Below, piece after piece: positions 1 through 9,460 of a stretch of 64,000 nucleotides of DNA. The position numbers and the translations under genes are program-made. The notes beneath the pieces are model-generated. The model had not been told where the DNA came from. It was given only the letters and a program-made list of their open reading frames with translations, and did not search any database. Every line of letters begins with the position of its first letter. The first letter of the stretch is position 1. The stretch is from Pseudoduganella namucuonensis. Its GTDB lineage: Bacteria; Pseudomonadota; Gammaproteobacteria; Burkholderiales; Burkholderiaceae_D. The stretch lies in NCBI RefSeq assembly GCF_900116645.1, contig NZ_FPBO01000033.1, positions 41,679 through 105,678 on the forward strand. Reading direction: 5' to 3'.

Positions 1-557
1 AGCGCAACCTGCAGTCGATCACCGACCTCACCGAGCGCATGGGCAAGCTCACCGAGCAGTTGAAGTCCTTCTCGCGCAAGGCGCCGCTGACGCTGGGCTC
101 CTTCCCGCTGGCCAGCGCCGTGGACAACACGCTGCTGTTGCTGGACAACCGCCTGCGCACCGCCCGGGTCGAGGTGCGGGTGGACATCGCCGAGCCCTTG
201 CGCGCGCTGTGCGACGGCGGCCGGCTGGAACAGGTGCTGATCAACCTGTGCGCGAACGCCATCGACGCCATGCAGGGCGCGCCGGTGCGCACCCTGTCGA
301 TACGGGTCTGGCGCGCGGGCGACAAAGCCTGGATCCGCGTCGGCGACACCGGCGCCGGCATACCGGAGGCGGTGCACGCGCGCCTGTTCGAACCCTTCTT
401 CAGCACCAAGCCGTCCGGCCAGGGCCTGGGCCTGGGCCTGGCCATCTCGGCCGACCTGGTGCGCGAATTCGGCGGCGCCCTGCGCGCCTTCAACACCGGG
501 GGCGGCGCCGCCTTCGAGTTCGAGCTCAATATTTCAGAGGAAAGCAGCCATGTTTGA
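1..557 (+). CDS. dctB: Sensor histidine kinase, DctB-like (3' part)
   Basis: This is the C-terminal part of a membrane sensor kinase; the sensor and membrane segments lie before the window. The open frame runs in from the left edge. It shows the end of the dimerisation helix, then a HATPase domain with the N-box (NLCANAIDAM), the G1 box (GDTGAG) and the G2 box (GLGLGLAI). The phospho-accepting His is not visible. The stop overlaps the start of the next gene, a sigma-54 response regulator, by 8 bp, so the two are translationally coupled. DctB/DctD pairs sense C4-dicarboxylates and switch on the dctA-type transporter. The DctB assignment rests on the partner and on the helix sequence leading into the ATPase domain; another NtrB-like kinase is possible. 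Confidence 0.85.
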   Translation, partial: RNLQSITDLTERMGKLTEQLKSFSRKAPLTLGSFPLASAVDNTLLLLDNRLRTARVEVRVDIAEPLRALCDGGRLEQVLINLCANAIDAMQGAPVRTLSIRVWRAGDKAWIRVGDTGAGIPEAVHARLFEPFFSTKPSGQGLGLGLAISADLVREFGGALRAFNTGGGAAFEFELNISEESSHV

Positions 558-1899
558 CGGATTCAAAATCTTGTTTGTCGAGGACGACCCGGCGGTGCGC
601 AGCAGCGTCGCCGAAACGCTGGAGCTGGCCGGCTTCGCGGTGGCCTCCTTCGAGTCGGCCGAGCGCGCGCTGCCGCACATCGTGCCCGGCTTCGCCGGCA
701 TCGTCATCAGCGACGTGCGCCTGCCCAGGATGGACGGTTTCGGCCTGCTCGAGCGGGTCGGCGCGATCGACGCCACCATCCCCATGATCATGGTCACCGG
801 CCACGGCGACGTGTCGATGGCGGTGCAGGCGATGCGCCTGGGCGCCTACGACTTCATCGAAAAACCCTTCGCCATGGAGCGCCTGGTCACCGTGGCGGGA
901 CGCGCCATGGAGAAGAGCGCGCTGCGCATCGAGGTGGACACGCTGCGCCGCCAGTTGCAGCACCAGGCCGGCATCGAGGCCACGCTGCTGGGCAACTCGC
1001 CGGCGATGCGGGAGGTGCGGCGCCAGATCATCAACCTGGCCGACACCTCGGCCGACGTGCTGGTGTTCGGCGAGACCGGCACCGGCAAGGAGGTGGTGGC
1101 GCGCTGCCTGCACGACCACAGCGTGCGCCGCCAGGCCAATTTCGTGGCCATCAATTGCGGCGGCCTGCCGGAGAACCTGTTCGAGAGCGAGATCTTCGGC
1201 CACGTGGCGGGCGCCTTCACCAACGCCAGCAAGCGCCGCATAGGCAAGATCGAGCACGCCCACGGCGGCACCCTGCTGCTCGACGAGATCGAGAGCATGC
1301 CGATGGGCTTCCAGGTGAAGCTGCTGCGCGCGCTGCAGGAGCGCAAGATCGAGCGCCTGGGATCGAACGAGCAGGTGCCGGTGGACATCCGCATCGTGGC
1401 GGCCACCAAGTGCGACCTGAAGGAGCTGAGCGCGCAGCAGAAGTTCCGCGCCGACCTGTATTACCGGCTCAACGTCGCCACCTTGCTGCTGCCGCCGCTG
1501 CGCGACCGCCGCGAGGACATACCCATGCTGTTCGAGCAGTTCCTGCTGCAGGCGGCGGCGCGCTACGGCCGCGCCGTGCCCGCGCTGCAGGCCGACACCG
1601 TGCGCGCGCTGATGGCGCGCGACTGGCCGGGCAATGTGCGCGAGCTGCGCAACGCGGCCGACCGCTATGTGCTCGGCCTGCCCGGCGCGCAGGACGACGC
1701 GGCCGCCCCGCCGGCCACGCTGGCCCAGCAGATGGACATGATAGAGAAGTCGCTGATCGAGCAGGCCCTGAGGCAGCACCAGGGCCGCCCGCTGCCGGTG
1801 TGCGACGCGCTGGGCATCGGCAAGAAGACGCTGTACGACAAGCTGCACCGGCACGGCATCGCCATCGACGAGTACCGGCCGGCCGCCGGGGAGGCGTGA
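550..1899 (+). CDS. dctD: Sigma-54 dependent response regulator, DctD-like
   Basis: 449 aa NtrC-family activator that uses ATP hydrolysis to open sigma-54 promoters. Receiver domain at about 1-120 with acidic pocket E11-D12-D13 and phospho-acceptor D55 (ISDVRLPRMDG). AAA+ domain at about 140-370 with Walker A GETGTGKE near residue 174 and Walker B LLLDEIE. The sigma-54 contact loop, canonically GAFTGA, reads GAFTNA here near residue 221. A Fis-type helix-turn-helix sits at the C terminus. The segment RRIGKIEHAHGGTLLLDEIE fits the DctD subgroup. The start overlaps the kinase gene by 8 bp. The target dicarboxylate transporter gene is not in the window, so it may act at a distance or upstream. 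Confidence 0.9.
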   Translation: MFDGFKILFVEDDPAVRSSVAETLELAGFAVASFESAERALPHIVPGFAGIVISDVRLPRMDGFGLLERVGAIDATIPMIMVTGHGDVSMAVQAMRLGAYDFIEKPFAMERLVTVAGRAMEKSALRIEVDTLRRQLQHQAGIEATLLGNSPAMREVRRQIINLADTSADVLVFGETGTGKEVVARCLHDHSVRRQANFVAINCGGLPENLFESEIFGHVAGAFTNASKRRIGKIEHAHGGTLLLDEIESMPMGFQVKLLRALQERKIERLGSNEQVPVDIRIVAATKCDLKELSAQQKFRADLYYRLNVATLLLPPLRDRREDIPMLFEQFLLQAAARYGRAVPALQADTVRALMARDWPGNVRELRNAADRYVLGLPGAQDDAAAPPATLAQQMDMIEKSLIEQALRQHQGRPLPVCDALGIGKKTLYDKLHRHGIAIDEYRPAAGEA

Positions 1900-1915
1900 T
1901 CCCCGGCGGGGCCCG

Positions 1916-2836
1916 TCAGCGGTAGGCCGCCGGGTCGGCCGAGTCGGTGGGCGCGGACAGCAGTTTCTTCAGCGCCGGGCTCATCGGCAGGTTGAGCAGG
2001 ATCTGCTTGGGCGGGATCGGCGTCAGGAACCACTTGCGGTAGAGTTGCGTGATCGCGCCCGAGCGGTACAGGCCGACGATGGCGTCGTCCACCAGCTTCT
2101 TGAAGACCGGGTCGTCCTTGCGCAGCACGATGCCGTAGGGCTCGACCGACATGTCGGCGTGGTAGATCAGGTAGTCCTGCGGATTGCGGGCGTCGGCCAC
2201 CAGGCCGTAGAGCAGCGCGTCGTCCATCGCGAAGGCGGCGGCGCGGTCGGTCTCGAGCAGGTTGAAGGAATCGACGTTGTCCTTGGCGGTGATGACGCGC
2301 AGCTCCAGGCCCAGCGCGCGGTTCAGCTCCAGCAGGCCCTTGACCGGCGTGCCGCCGGCGGTGGACACCACGGTCTGCCCGCGCAGCTGCGCCAGCGAAT
2401 TGAAGCCGTTGGCCTTTTTCGTCACCAGGCTGTTCGAGGCCACGAAGGTGGTCACGGAGAACGCCACCTCCCGCTGCCGCTCCACCGTGTTGGTGGTGCT
2501 GCCGCATTCCAGGTCGATGATGCCGTTGGCCACCAGCGCCATGCGGCTGGCCGACGTCGCCGGCCGGTACACCACCTCGATGTCGGGCTGCTTCAGCCGG
2601 GCGCGCACCGCGTCCACCACGTGCAGGCAGATGTCGATCGAATAACCGATCGGGCGCTGCTTGTCGAGATAGGAGAACGGTATCGACTTGTCGCGGAAGC
2701 CGATCGTGACCAGGCCCGTCTCCGCGATCTTCCTCAGCGTGGGCGACTCCTGCGCCGCCGCCTCGCGCGCCGCGGGCCCCAGCGCCAGCGCGGCGCACAC
2801 CGATAACAAATGTATGATCTTCAGCTTCATTTTCAT
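1916..2836 (-). CDS. Amino-acid ABC transporter periplasmic binding protein (GltI-like)
   Basis: 306 aa type 2 periplasmic binding protein (SBP_bac_3 family). It starts with a Sec signal peptide (basic MKMKLK, hydrophobic stretch, cleavage near AAAQES at about 28). The body has the typical order of the glutamate/aspartate binding group: KIAETGLVTIGFRDKSIPFSY, then DICLHVVDAV, then a TTNTVERQREVAFS stretch and the late FAMDDALLYGL. It should capture an acidic or polar amino acid for an inner-membrane permease. No permease or ATPase gene lies beside it, so it is an orphan binding protein. It converges on dctD with 16 bp between stops. Confidence 0.85.
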   Translation of the reverse strand: MKMKLKIIHLLSVCAALALGPAAREAAAQESPTLRKIAETGLVTIGFRDKSIPFSYLDKQRPIGYSIDICLHVVDAVRARLKQPDIEVVYRPATSASRMALVANGIIDLECGSTTNTVERQREVAFSVTTFVASNSLVTKKANGFNSLAQLRGQTVVSTAGGTPVKGLLELNRALGLELRVITAKDNVDSFNLLETDRAAAFAMDDALLYGLVADARNPQDYLIYHADMSVEPYGIVLRKDDPVFKKLVDDAIVGLYRSGAITQLYRKWFLTPIPPKQILLNLPMSPALKKLLSAPTDSADPAAYR

Positions 2837-2849
2837 GCGCCATCCGTAC

Positions 2850-4514
2850 TCATTGTTGAAGGGCGGCCGCGGCCGCCCACGCGCCGGCCCCGCGCCGGTC
2901 CCCGGTTCGTGGCGCGGCGCGCGCCGGAGCCGGCCCGGATCCAGGCCCCGGCCCGGGCTCCGCCAGCCGGAACACGCTGATGGTGCGCGCCAGCGCCTGC
3001 GCCTGGTCCTGCAGGCTGTCCGCCGCCGCCGCGGCCTGTTCGACCAGGGCGGCGTTTTGCTGCGTCATGCCGTCTATCCGCGTGACCACCTGGTTGACCT
3101 CCCCGATGCCGCGGCTTTGCCGCGCGCTGGCCTCGGAGATGTCGCGCATGATGTCGGCCACCGCGCGCACCGAGCCGACGATGTCGTCCATCGCCAGGCC
3201 GGCGTCGTCGACCAGCCTGCCGCCACGGTCCACCTGGCGCACCGAGTCGTCGATCAAGGCCTTGATCTCCCTGGCCGCCTCGGCGCTGCGCTGGGCCAGG
3301 CCGCGCACCTCGCCCGCCACCACCGCGAAGCCCCTGCCCTGCGCCCCCGCGCGGGCCGCCTCCACCGCCGCGTTCAACGCCAGCAGGTTGGTCTGGAAGG
3401 CGATGCCGTCGATGACGCCGATGATGTCGGCCATGCGGCGCGAGCACAGCCTGATCGCGCTCATGGTCTCGATCACCTCCGCCACCACCCGCCCGCCCTT
3501 GAGCGCCAGCGCCGAGGCGCCCAGCGCCAGCTCGTTGGCGCGCCCGGCGTGCCCGGCGTTCTGGCCGACCATGCCGGTCAGGCCGGCCATCGACCCGGCG
3601 GCCGCCTCCAGCGCGCCGGCCTGCTCGGCCGTGCGGGCAGACAGGTCGGCGTTGCCCATCGCGATCTCGCGCGAGGCGACGGCGATGGTCTCGCCGCCGT
3701 CCCTGATCTGGCGCACCGCCTCGGCCAGCTGGCGCCGCATCGCCTCCAGTGAACGCAGCAGCTGTCCGGCCTCGTCGACCGCATTGTCGCCGGAGCGCGC
3801 GCCCACGTCCAGTGTCAGGTCGCCCCGGGCGATGGCGTCGGCCACGCGGCCGGCGTGTCCCAGCGGCCGGGTGATGCCGCGGGTGATGGCCCAGGCCGTC
3901 GCCACGCCCAGCGCCGCCGCCAGGCAGCCGATCGCCAGCATGCCCGCCATGGCGGACCGGTAATGCAGGCGCGAGGCCTCGGCCGCCTCCCTCATGGCCG
4001 CCAACTGGTGGTCGGCCAGCGCCGCCAGCGCCGCCATCCATTGCTGGTGCGGGCCGGCCAGGTCCTTCAGCAGCAGCGCCGCGTCGAAGTAATTGCCGGC
4101 CGCGGCATGGTCCTGGAACTTGCGCAGCAGCGGGAACAGCACCGCCTGGCGCGCGTCCACCTGGTCCAGCAGCGCCCGCGCCCGGGGCGTGGCGGCCAGG
4201 CGCCGCACGGCCTGCGCCGCCCGCGTGTAGCCGGCCAGCGTGGCGGCCAGCTGCGCGCCCTCCTGCGCCGCCTCGGCCGTGTCGGTGGGCGCGCTCAGCT
4301 TGCGCAGCGTCAGCGCCAGCGAGCCGCCGGCCTCGCGCATGCCGGTGGCGTGGTTCAGGCCCGCCACCTTGTCGTTGACGATGATGTCGGTCAGTGTCTG
4401 CATCTGGCTCATCCGCCAAAGTCCCAGCCCCAGCAGGGCGATGGCACACAGCAGTATGACACCGAAACCCAGGGCCAGGCGCCCCCCTATCCTCAAATTC
4501 GTCAACCCGGACAT
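2850..4514 (-). CDS. Methyl-accepting chemotaxis protein
   Basis: 554 aa chemoreceptor. The start at 4514 follows GGGGAG and puts the first membrane helix at about residues 12-32; the open frame continues 27 codons upstream without a good ribosome site. A periplasmic four-helix-type sensor region (about 33-180) is followed by a second membrane helix (about 180-205), a HAMP segment and a long signalling coiled coil. The conserved hairpin tip that contacts CheA/CheW is recognisable (GIAFQTNLLALNAAVEAARA) near residue 370. The tail is Pro/Ala/Gly-rich and lacks an NWETF-type CheR-tethering pentapeptide. Ligand unknown. It lies 13 bp upstream of the amino-acid binding protein gene on the same strand, so the pair could be co-transcribed and the binding protein could present ligand to it (inference). 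Confidence 0.92.
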   Translation of the reverse strand: MSGLTNLRIGGRLALGFGVILLCAIALLGLGLWRMSQMQTLTDIIVNDKVAGLNHATGMREAGGSLALTLRKLSAPTDTAEAAQEGAQLAATLAGYTRAAQAVRRLAATPRARALLDQVDARQAVLFPLLRKFQDHAAAGNYFDAALLLKDLAGPHQQWMAALAALADHQLAAMREAAEASRLHYRSAMAGMLAIGCLAAALGVATAWAITRGITRPLGHAGRVADAIARGDLTLDVGARSGDNAVDEAGQLLRSLEAMRRQLAEAVRQIRDGGETIAVASREIAMGNADLSARTAEQAGALEAAAGSMAGLTGMVGQNAGHAGRANELALGASALALKGGRVVAEVIETMSAIRLCSRRMADIIGVIDGIAFQTNLLALNAAVEAARAGAQGRGFAVVAGEVRGLAQRSAEAAREIKALIDDSVRQVDRGGRLVDDAGLAMDDIVGSVRAVADIMRDISEASARQSRGIGEVNQVVTRIDGMTQQNAALVEQAAAAADSLQDQAQALARTISVFRLAEPGPGPGSGPAPARAAPRTGDRRGAGAWAAAAALQQ

Positions 4515-4632
4515 GATCCGCTCCCCGCTAAAGGCGCCAGCCGGGCCTGCACCGGCAAATGCCCCATCATCGCAAACGCGGGCCGGGACGGCCACGCGTA
4601 TGCAATATTTGCATGTCCGGGGGCCGTCCGCG

Positions 4633-6042
4633 CTACACCCGGTCCGGCCGGTCCGGCCGCAGCACGGCGTTGCGGCGCGAATAGCCGAAGTACACGGCCA
4701 GTCCGATCGCCAGCCAGACGCCGAAGGCGATCCACGTCGTGCGGCCGAGGAAGGTCATCAGGGCCACGCAGAACAGGATGGCCAGCACCGGAACCGCGGG
4801 CACGCCCGGGCAGCGGAAGGCGCGGGGCAGGTCGGGCCGGCGCTTGCGCAGCACCAGCACCGCCACCGACACCAGGCAGAACGCGGCCAGCGTGCCGATG
4901 TTGATCAGCTCGGCCAGCACGTCCAGCGGGACCAGCGCGGCGATCAGCCCGAACACCAGTCCCACCACCCAGGTCGCGAAGAACGGCGTGCCCAGCCTCG
5001 GATGCAAGGTCGACAGGCGCGCCGGCAGCAGGCCGTCGCGCGACATGGCGAAGATGACGCGCGTCTGGCCGTAGGTCATGACCAGGATCACGGTGGTCAT
5101 GCCGAGGATGGCGCCGAGGTCGACGAAGCCGGCCACCCAGTCCTCCCGCGCGAACTGCAGCGCCAGCGACACCGGGTGGTCGACCCCGGCGAAGCGCCGG
5201 AACGGCACGATGCCCGTCATGACCGCCGACACCACCACGTACAGGACGGCGCACACGGCCAGCGAGCCGATGATGCCGATCGGCAGGTCGCGCTCGGGGC
5301 GCTTGACCTCCTCCGCCGCCGACGTCACGGCGTCGAAGCCGATGAAGGCGAAGAACACCAGCGCCGCCGCGCTCATGGTCCCGCCCATCCCGAACGGCAT
5401 GAAGGGCCGCCAGTTGGCCGGCTCGACATGGCGCGCGCCGACCGCGATGAACAGCAGGATCACGGCTATCTTGATGGCCACCATGACGCTGTTCACGCGC
5501 GCCGACTCGCGCACGCCCCAGGACAGCATCGCCGTCAGCGCCAGCATGATCAGCAGCGCCGGCAGGTTGAGCAGCGTGCGCACGCCGGGCACCGCGCCCG
5601 GCGCGGCCGTCAGTTCGGCCGGCAGGCGCAGGCCGAAGCCGCCGATCAGGGACTGGAAATAGCCGGACCAGCCGACCGACACGGCCGACGTGGCCAGGCC
5701 GTATTCGAGCAGCAGGTCCCAGCCTATCATCCACGCCGCCAGCTCGCCCAGGGTGGCGTAGGTGTAGGTGTAGATGGAGCCGGCCACCGGCACCGTCGAG
5801 GCGAATTCGGCGTAGCACAGGGCCGCGAAGGCGCAGGCCAGCGCCGCGATCACGAACGACAGGGTGAGCGCCGGCCCGGCGGTCAGCGCGCCGGTGCCGG
5901 TCAGCACGAAGATGCCGGTGCCGACGATGGCGCCGATGCCCATCAGGACCAGGTCCACCGGCCCCAATACCTTTTTCAATCCACCGGCGGCGCGGCTTTG
6001 CGCCACCATGTGGTCCAGATTCTTGGTGCGGAACAGGCTCAT
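4633..6042 (-). CDS. APC-family amino acid permease (YfnA/CAT-like)
   Basis: 469 aa integral membrane protein with about 12 hydrophobic helices. The N-terminal region carries the APC signature in TM1 (GIGAIVGTGIFVLTGTGA) with the unwound GTGIF substrate site, and the conserved YAEFAS motif of TM3. The central FFAFIGFDAVTSAAEEVKRP motif is typical of the cationic amino acid transporter subgroup. It should be a proton-coupled importer or exchanger of an amino acid in the inner membrane. The start is well placed, directly before the cytosolic leader LFRTKNLD. It lies on the same strand between the chemoreceptor and a TonB receptor gene, with gaps too long to claim an operon. Confidence 0.92.
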   Translation of the reverse strand: MSLFRTKNLDHMVAQSRAAGGLKKVLGPVDLVLMGIGAIVGTGIFVLTGTGALTAGPALTLSFVIAALACAFAALCYAEFASTVPVAGSIYTYTYATLGELAAWMIGWDLLLEYGLATSAVSVGWSGYFQSLIGGFGLRLPAELTAAPGAVPGVRTLLNLPALLIMLALTAMLSWGVRESARVNSVMVAIKIAVILLFIAVGARHVEPANWRPFMPFGMGGTMSAAALVFFAFIGFDAVTSAAEEVKRPERDLPIGIIGSLAVCAVLYVVVSAVMTGIVPFRRFAGVDHPVSLALQFAREDWVAGFVDLGAILGMTTVILVMTYGQTRVIFAMSRDGLLPARLSTLHPRLGTPFFATWVVGLVFGLIAALVPLDVLAELINIGTLAAFCLVSVAVLVLRKRRPDLPRAFRCPGVPAVPVLAILFCVALMTFLGRTTWIAFGVWLAIGLAVYFGYSRRNAVLRPDRPDRV

Positions 6043-6090
6043 TTTTCAATCCCCATGCGGTTGCGGCGGTCGGTCGGGCGCATTCGCCGC

Positions 6091-8574
6091 TCAGAACGCG
6101 GTGTCGAAGCGGGCGTACATCGAGCGGCCGTTGACGCCTGTCGGGCAGGTTTCCCAGCAGTGCGTGAAGCCCAGTTGCGGGAAGGGGAAGGCCTTGCTCT
6201 TGTCCCACTCGGTCGGATAGGTGTCGAACAGGTTGCTCACGCCGAAGGCCACGCTGCTCTTCTTGCTGAAGCTGTAGCGCAGCGAGGTGTCGACCACCCA
6301 CTTCGCCTCCCAGGTCTGCACGTAGGGGTTGGTGAAGTAGCCGGCCTTGACGGCGCCGAAGTAGTTGGCGCGCGCGTTGACGTTCCAGGCGCCGGCGCTG
6401 ACGTCGGCGGCCAGCACGTGGTGCTGGCGCGGCTGGCCGTGCTCGATCAGCAGCACCTGCATGTCGTCGAGCATGCGCTCGCTGGAAATGACCGGCGATT
6501 GCGAATGGCGCTTCGTCACGGACGTGCGGTTGAAGCCCAGCTGGCCCGACAGGACCACGGTGGCCGCCGCCAGCCTGCTGGTGTGCTCGGCCACGATGTC
6601 CAGGCCCTTGGTGCTGGTGTCGACCGCGTTGGTGAAGAACTGCGCCTGGCCCACGCCCAGCGGGTCGAGGATGCGGCGGATCGGGCAGTTCGACAGCGCG
6701 GCGTCGCAGCCGGCCGCCGCCTCCGGCGTGATCTCGCTCGAGAACACGATGCGGTCCTTGATGTCGACGCGGTACAGGTCAGCCGTGAGCGACATGTTCT
6801 TCGCCGGGCGCAGCACCAGGCCCACGCTGCCGCTCCTGGAGGTCTCCTGCTTCAGCGGGGCGATGCCGAAGGCCTGGGTGACGGCGCTGCCCTGGCGCGC
6901 GGTGAGCGTCTCGGTCAGCCGGCCGGCGCCGTCCAGGCTGGTCGACACCGAGCTGTAGAACTCCTGCTGCACACTGGGCGCGCGGAAGCCGGTGGAGACG
7001 CTGCCGCGCAGGCCCAGCGTGGGCGCCGGGTCGTAGCGCAGCGACAGCTTGCCGGTGGTGGTGGCGCCGAAGTCCGAATAGCGCTCGTGGCGCGCGGCCG
7101 CCGCCACCAGCAGTTGCGGCGTCAGGTTGTGCTCCACGTCCGCGTACAGCGCGATGTTGTGGCGCCCGTCGTCCACGGCGGTGGCCGGCGTGTAGCCGGG
7201 GAAGCCCTGGGTGCCGGCGGCGGCGCGGCCGCCGTTCTGGTCCAGGATGACGATGGCCGGGTTGTTGGTCCGGCCGTACTGGTAGGACACGGGGTCGCCG
7301 GCGTCGATGCGGTAGTTGTCGGCGCGGTACTCGAAGCCGGTGGCGAAGGCGAACTTGCGGCCGCCCAGTTCGACCGGGCCGCGCAGGTCGGCGTTGAAGG
7401 TGGTCTGGTCGAACTTCAGCCCGCCCGTGTAGGCCGACGTGGGCGACTCGGCGTGGATGCCGCCGCCGGGCTTGGGCTCGTACCAGTAGCTGATGTTGAT
7501 GGTGTTGCGCTCGCGGTAGTCGAAGCCGCTGGCGCCGTGATTGATCGACACGTCGGCCTTCCAGTCGTTGGCCAGGTCGCGCCGGTAGCCGACGGCGAAG
7601 GACGCGTCGCGGATGTCGGTGACGATGTTGGGCAGGAAGCCGTTCGGATAGACGGCCGGCACGGTGCGGCCGTCGCCGGCCGAACGGAAGAAGCCGAACG
7701 AGTCGCCGCGGCGCTTGGACACGCCGCCGAAGGCGTACAGCTCGCCGGCCTGGTCCAGCGGCAGCGCCGCGTTCCACCAGAGGTAGGCGTCCTTTGTGTT
7801 GGAGTCGCCGATGTGCTGGGTCACGCGCGGCGGGTCGACGCGCAGCGAGTCCGGGCCGGCGCGGTTGGTCTCGCCGCGCTTGCGCGCCTCCAGCGACAGG
7901 TTGAGGTAGCCGCCGTCGCCGATCGTCCAGCCGCGGTTGACGCTGGCCGAGACGACGCGGCCGTCGCCCTCCGAGGTCTGGCCCACGTCGCCCGACAGTT
8001 GGGTCTCGCCGGTCTGCGACTTGAGCACGATGTTGATCACGCCGGCGATCGCGTCCGAACCGTATTGGGCGGCGGCGCCGTCGCGCAGCACCTCGATGTG
8101 GTGGATGGCCGACAGCGGGATGGCGTTGATGTCGGTGCCGGCCGAGCCGCGGCCGATGGTTTGCTGCACGTTGAGCAGGGCCTGCTGGTGGCGGCGCTTG
8201 CCGTTCACCAGCACCAGCAGCTGGTCCGGCCCGAGCGAGCGCAGCGTGGCCGGGCGGATGCTGTCGGTGCCGTCGCTGACGAAGGTGGTGGAGAAGTTGA
8301 ACGACGGATCCAGCGTCTGCAGCAGCTTGCCCAGCTCCAGCGGGCCGGCGTTCTGCATGTCCTTCATGCCGATCAGGCCGACCGGGGCGGCGGTGTCGAG
8401 CGCCGTCTTGGCGGCGGAGCGGGAACCAACGACGACGACTTTGTCCGCGATGCCCTCGTCGGCCTGCTGCGCGCGCGCCGGCTGCAGCGCCAGCAGCAAG
8501 GCGCCCGCGAGCAGGGACAACTGGTATGGGACGCGCGGATGTGGCTTGGCGATGCGGATCTCGATTGCGTTCAT
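6091..8574 (-). CDS. TonB-dependent receptor
   Basis: 827 aa outer-membrane receptor. Signal peptide about 1-36 (cleavage near ARAQQ). A TonB-box-like segment (KVVVVGS, about 45-51) precedes the plug domain at about 60-180, which contains VLVNGKRRH, the IEVLRDGAAAQYGSDAIAG hallmark and GVINIVLK. The rest is a 22-strand barrel ending in a C-terminal Phe, as needed for BAM insertion. Uptake substrate is not certain. A Fur-like box at about 8666-8684 lies about 92 bp upstream of the start, which favours an iron chelate. Compared with siderophore receptors of usual length (700-800 aa) this is normal. Confidence 0.93.
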   Translation of the reverse strand: MNAIEIRIAKPHPRVPYQLSLLAGALLLALQPARAQQADEGIADKVVVVGSRSAAKTALDTAAPVGLIGMKDMQNAGPLELGKLLQTLDPSFNFSTTFVSDGTDSIRPATLRSLGPDQLLVLVNGKRRHQQALLNVQQTIGRGSAGTDINAIPLSAIHHIEVLRDGAAAQYGSDAIAGVINIVLKSQTGETQLSGDVGQTSEGDGRVVSASVNRGWTIGDGGYLNLSLEARKRGETNRAGPDSLRVDPPRVTQHIGDSNTKDAYLWWNAALPLDQAGELYAFGGVSKRRGDSFGFFRSAGDGRTVPAVYPNGFLPNIVTDIRDASFAVGYRRDLANDWKADVSINHGASGFDYRERNTINISYWYEPKPGGGIHAESPTSAYTGGLKFDQTTFNADLRGPVELGGRKFAFATGFEYRADNYRIDAGDPVSYQYGRTNNPAIVILDQNGGRAAAGTQGFPGYTPATAVDDGRHNIALYADVEHNLTPQLLVAAAARHERYSDFGATTTGKLSLRYDPAPTLGLRGSVSTGFRAPSVQQEFYSSVSTSLDGAGRLTETLTARQGSAVTQAFGIAPLKQETSRSGSVGLVLRPAKNMSLTADLYRVDIKDRIVFSSEITPEAAAGCDAALSNCPIRRILDPLGVGQAQFFTNAVDTSTKGLDIVAEHTSRLAAATVVLSGQLGFNRTSVTKRHSQSPVISSERMLDDMQVLLIEHGQPRQHHVLAADVSAGAWNVNARANYFGAVKAGYFTNPYVQTWEAKWVVDTSLRYSFSKKSSVAFGVSNLFDTYPTEWDKSKAFPFPQLGFTHCWETCPTGVNGRSMYARFDTAF

Positions 8575-8665
8575 GGAATGATCTCTCTTGCGTTAAAAAT
8601 GGAAATTTATTCTCGTTTTAGCGGTTGCCGCGTCGCGTCCCCGCCCCAATGTGTTCAACAGCGCG

Positions 8666-8684
8666 AATAATGATAATTCGCAAC
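8666..8684 (-). promoter_or_regulatory. Fur-like iron box upstream of the TonB receptor
   Basis: AATAATGATAATTCGCAAC matches the 19-bp Fur consensus at 13 positions, including eleven in a row (ATAATGATAAT). It sits in an AT-rich island within otherwise GC-rich sequence, about 92 bp upstream of the receptor start and about 160 bp upstream of msrA. GCGAAT and ATTCGC also form short inverted arms around it. Fur binding would repress the receptor when iron is plentiful (inference). Confidence 0.5.
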
Positions 8685-8845
8685 ATCGGCAAAATTATTC
8701 CTAAATGCACCCAATTACGGTCAAAATGAGAATTGGCTGTTTCGATTTTCCAGCGATTTCGCCAAAATCATTTCCGCCGTTGCGTTTCGGCGCAAAGGCC
8801 GCATGTATGGCGGACCGCGCACCAACATCGAGAAGGGGAATACAT

Positions 8846-9352
8846 ATGAGCACCAGCACCGACACCGCCATCCTCGCCGGGGGCTGCTTCTGGGGCATGC
8901 AGGACCTGCTGCGGCGCCGTCCCGGCGTGCTCCGCACGCGCGTCGGCTACACCGGCGGCGACGTGCCGAACGCCACTTACCGCGACCACGGCACCCACGC
9001 CGAGGCGATCGAGATCGTGTTCGATCCGGCGGTGGTCAGCTACCGCGAGATCCTGGCGTTCTTCTTCCAGATCCACGACCCGACCACGCCCAACCGCCAG
9101 GGCAACGACCGCGGCGCCAGCTACCGCTCGGCCATCTTCCACACCGGCGAGGCGCAGCGGCGCGTGGCCGAGGAGACCATCGCCGACGTCGACGCGTCCG
9201 GCCTGTGGCCGGGCAAGGTGGTGACGGAACTGGCGCCGGCCGGGCCGTTCTGGGAGGCGGAACCCGAACACCAGGACTACCTGGAACGCCAGCCCAACGG
9301 CTACACCTGCCACTTCGTCCGTCCGGGCTGGACGCTGCCGGCGCGGAACTGA
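8846..9352 (+). CDS. msrA: Peptide-methionine (S)-S-oxide reductase MsrA
   Basis: 168 aa enzyme that reduces methionine-S-sulfoxide in proteins using thioredoxin. The GGCFWG active-site motif places the catalytic Cys at residue 14. The GYTGGDVPNATYRDHGTHAEAI and FFQIHDPTTPNRQGNDRG blocks are family hallmarks. The start at 8846 follows AGAAGGGGA with good spacing; the frame is open further upstream but that stretch is not MsrA-like. No resolving Cys is obvious in the C-terminal tail, so the second cysteine usually found there may be missing or replaced. It is a single gene, divergent from the TonB receptor, and would be cytosolic. Confidence 0.95.
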   Translation: MSTSTDTAILAGGCFWGMQDLLRRRPGVLRTRVGYTGGDVPNATYRDHGTHAEAIEIVFDPAVVSYREILAFFFQIHDPTTPNRQGNDRGASYRSAIFHTGEAQRRVAEETIADVDASGLWPGKVVTELAPAGPFWEAEPEHQDYLERQPNGYTCHFVRPGWTLPARN

Positions 9353-9460
9353 TACCCGGTTCGATATCGGTAAGGCCAAAAATATCATTGGAGCGTACTC
9401 GGATCTCGCCGTACCATCGCGGCGCGACCCCGCATCAAAATGACAAGATGGAGATTCAAG

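Noticed and set aside
4240..8670. A very long open frame on the plus strand across the chemoreceptor, permease and TonB receptor genes
   Set aside because: It is antisense to three well-recognised genes, is made of Arg/His/Ala/Gly/Gln-rich low-complexity sequence, and has no ribosome site; it is a by-product of high GC content.
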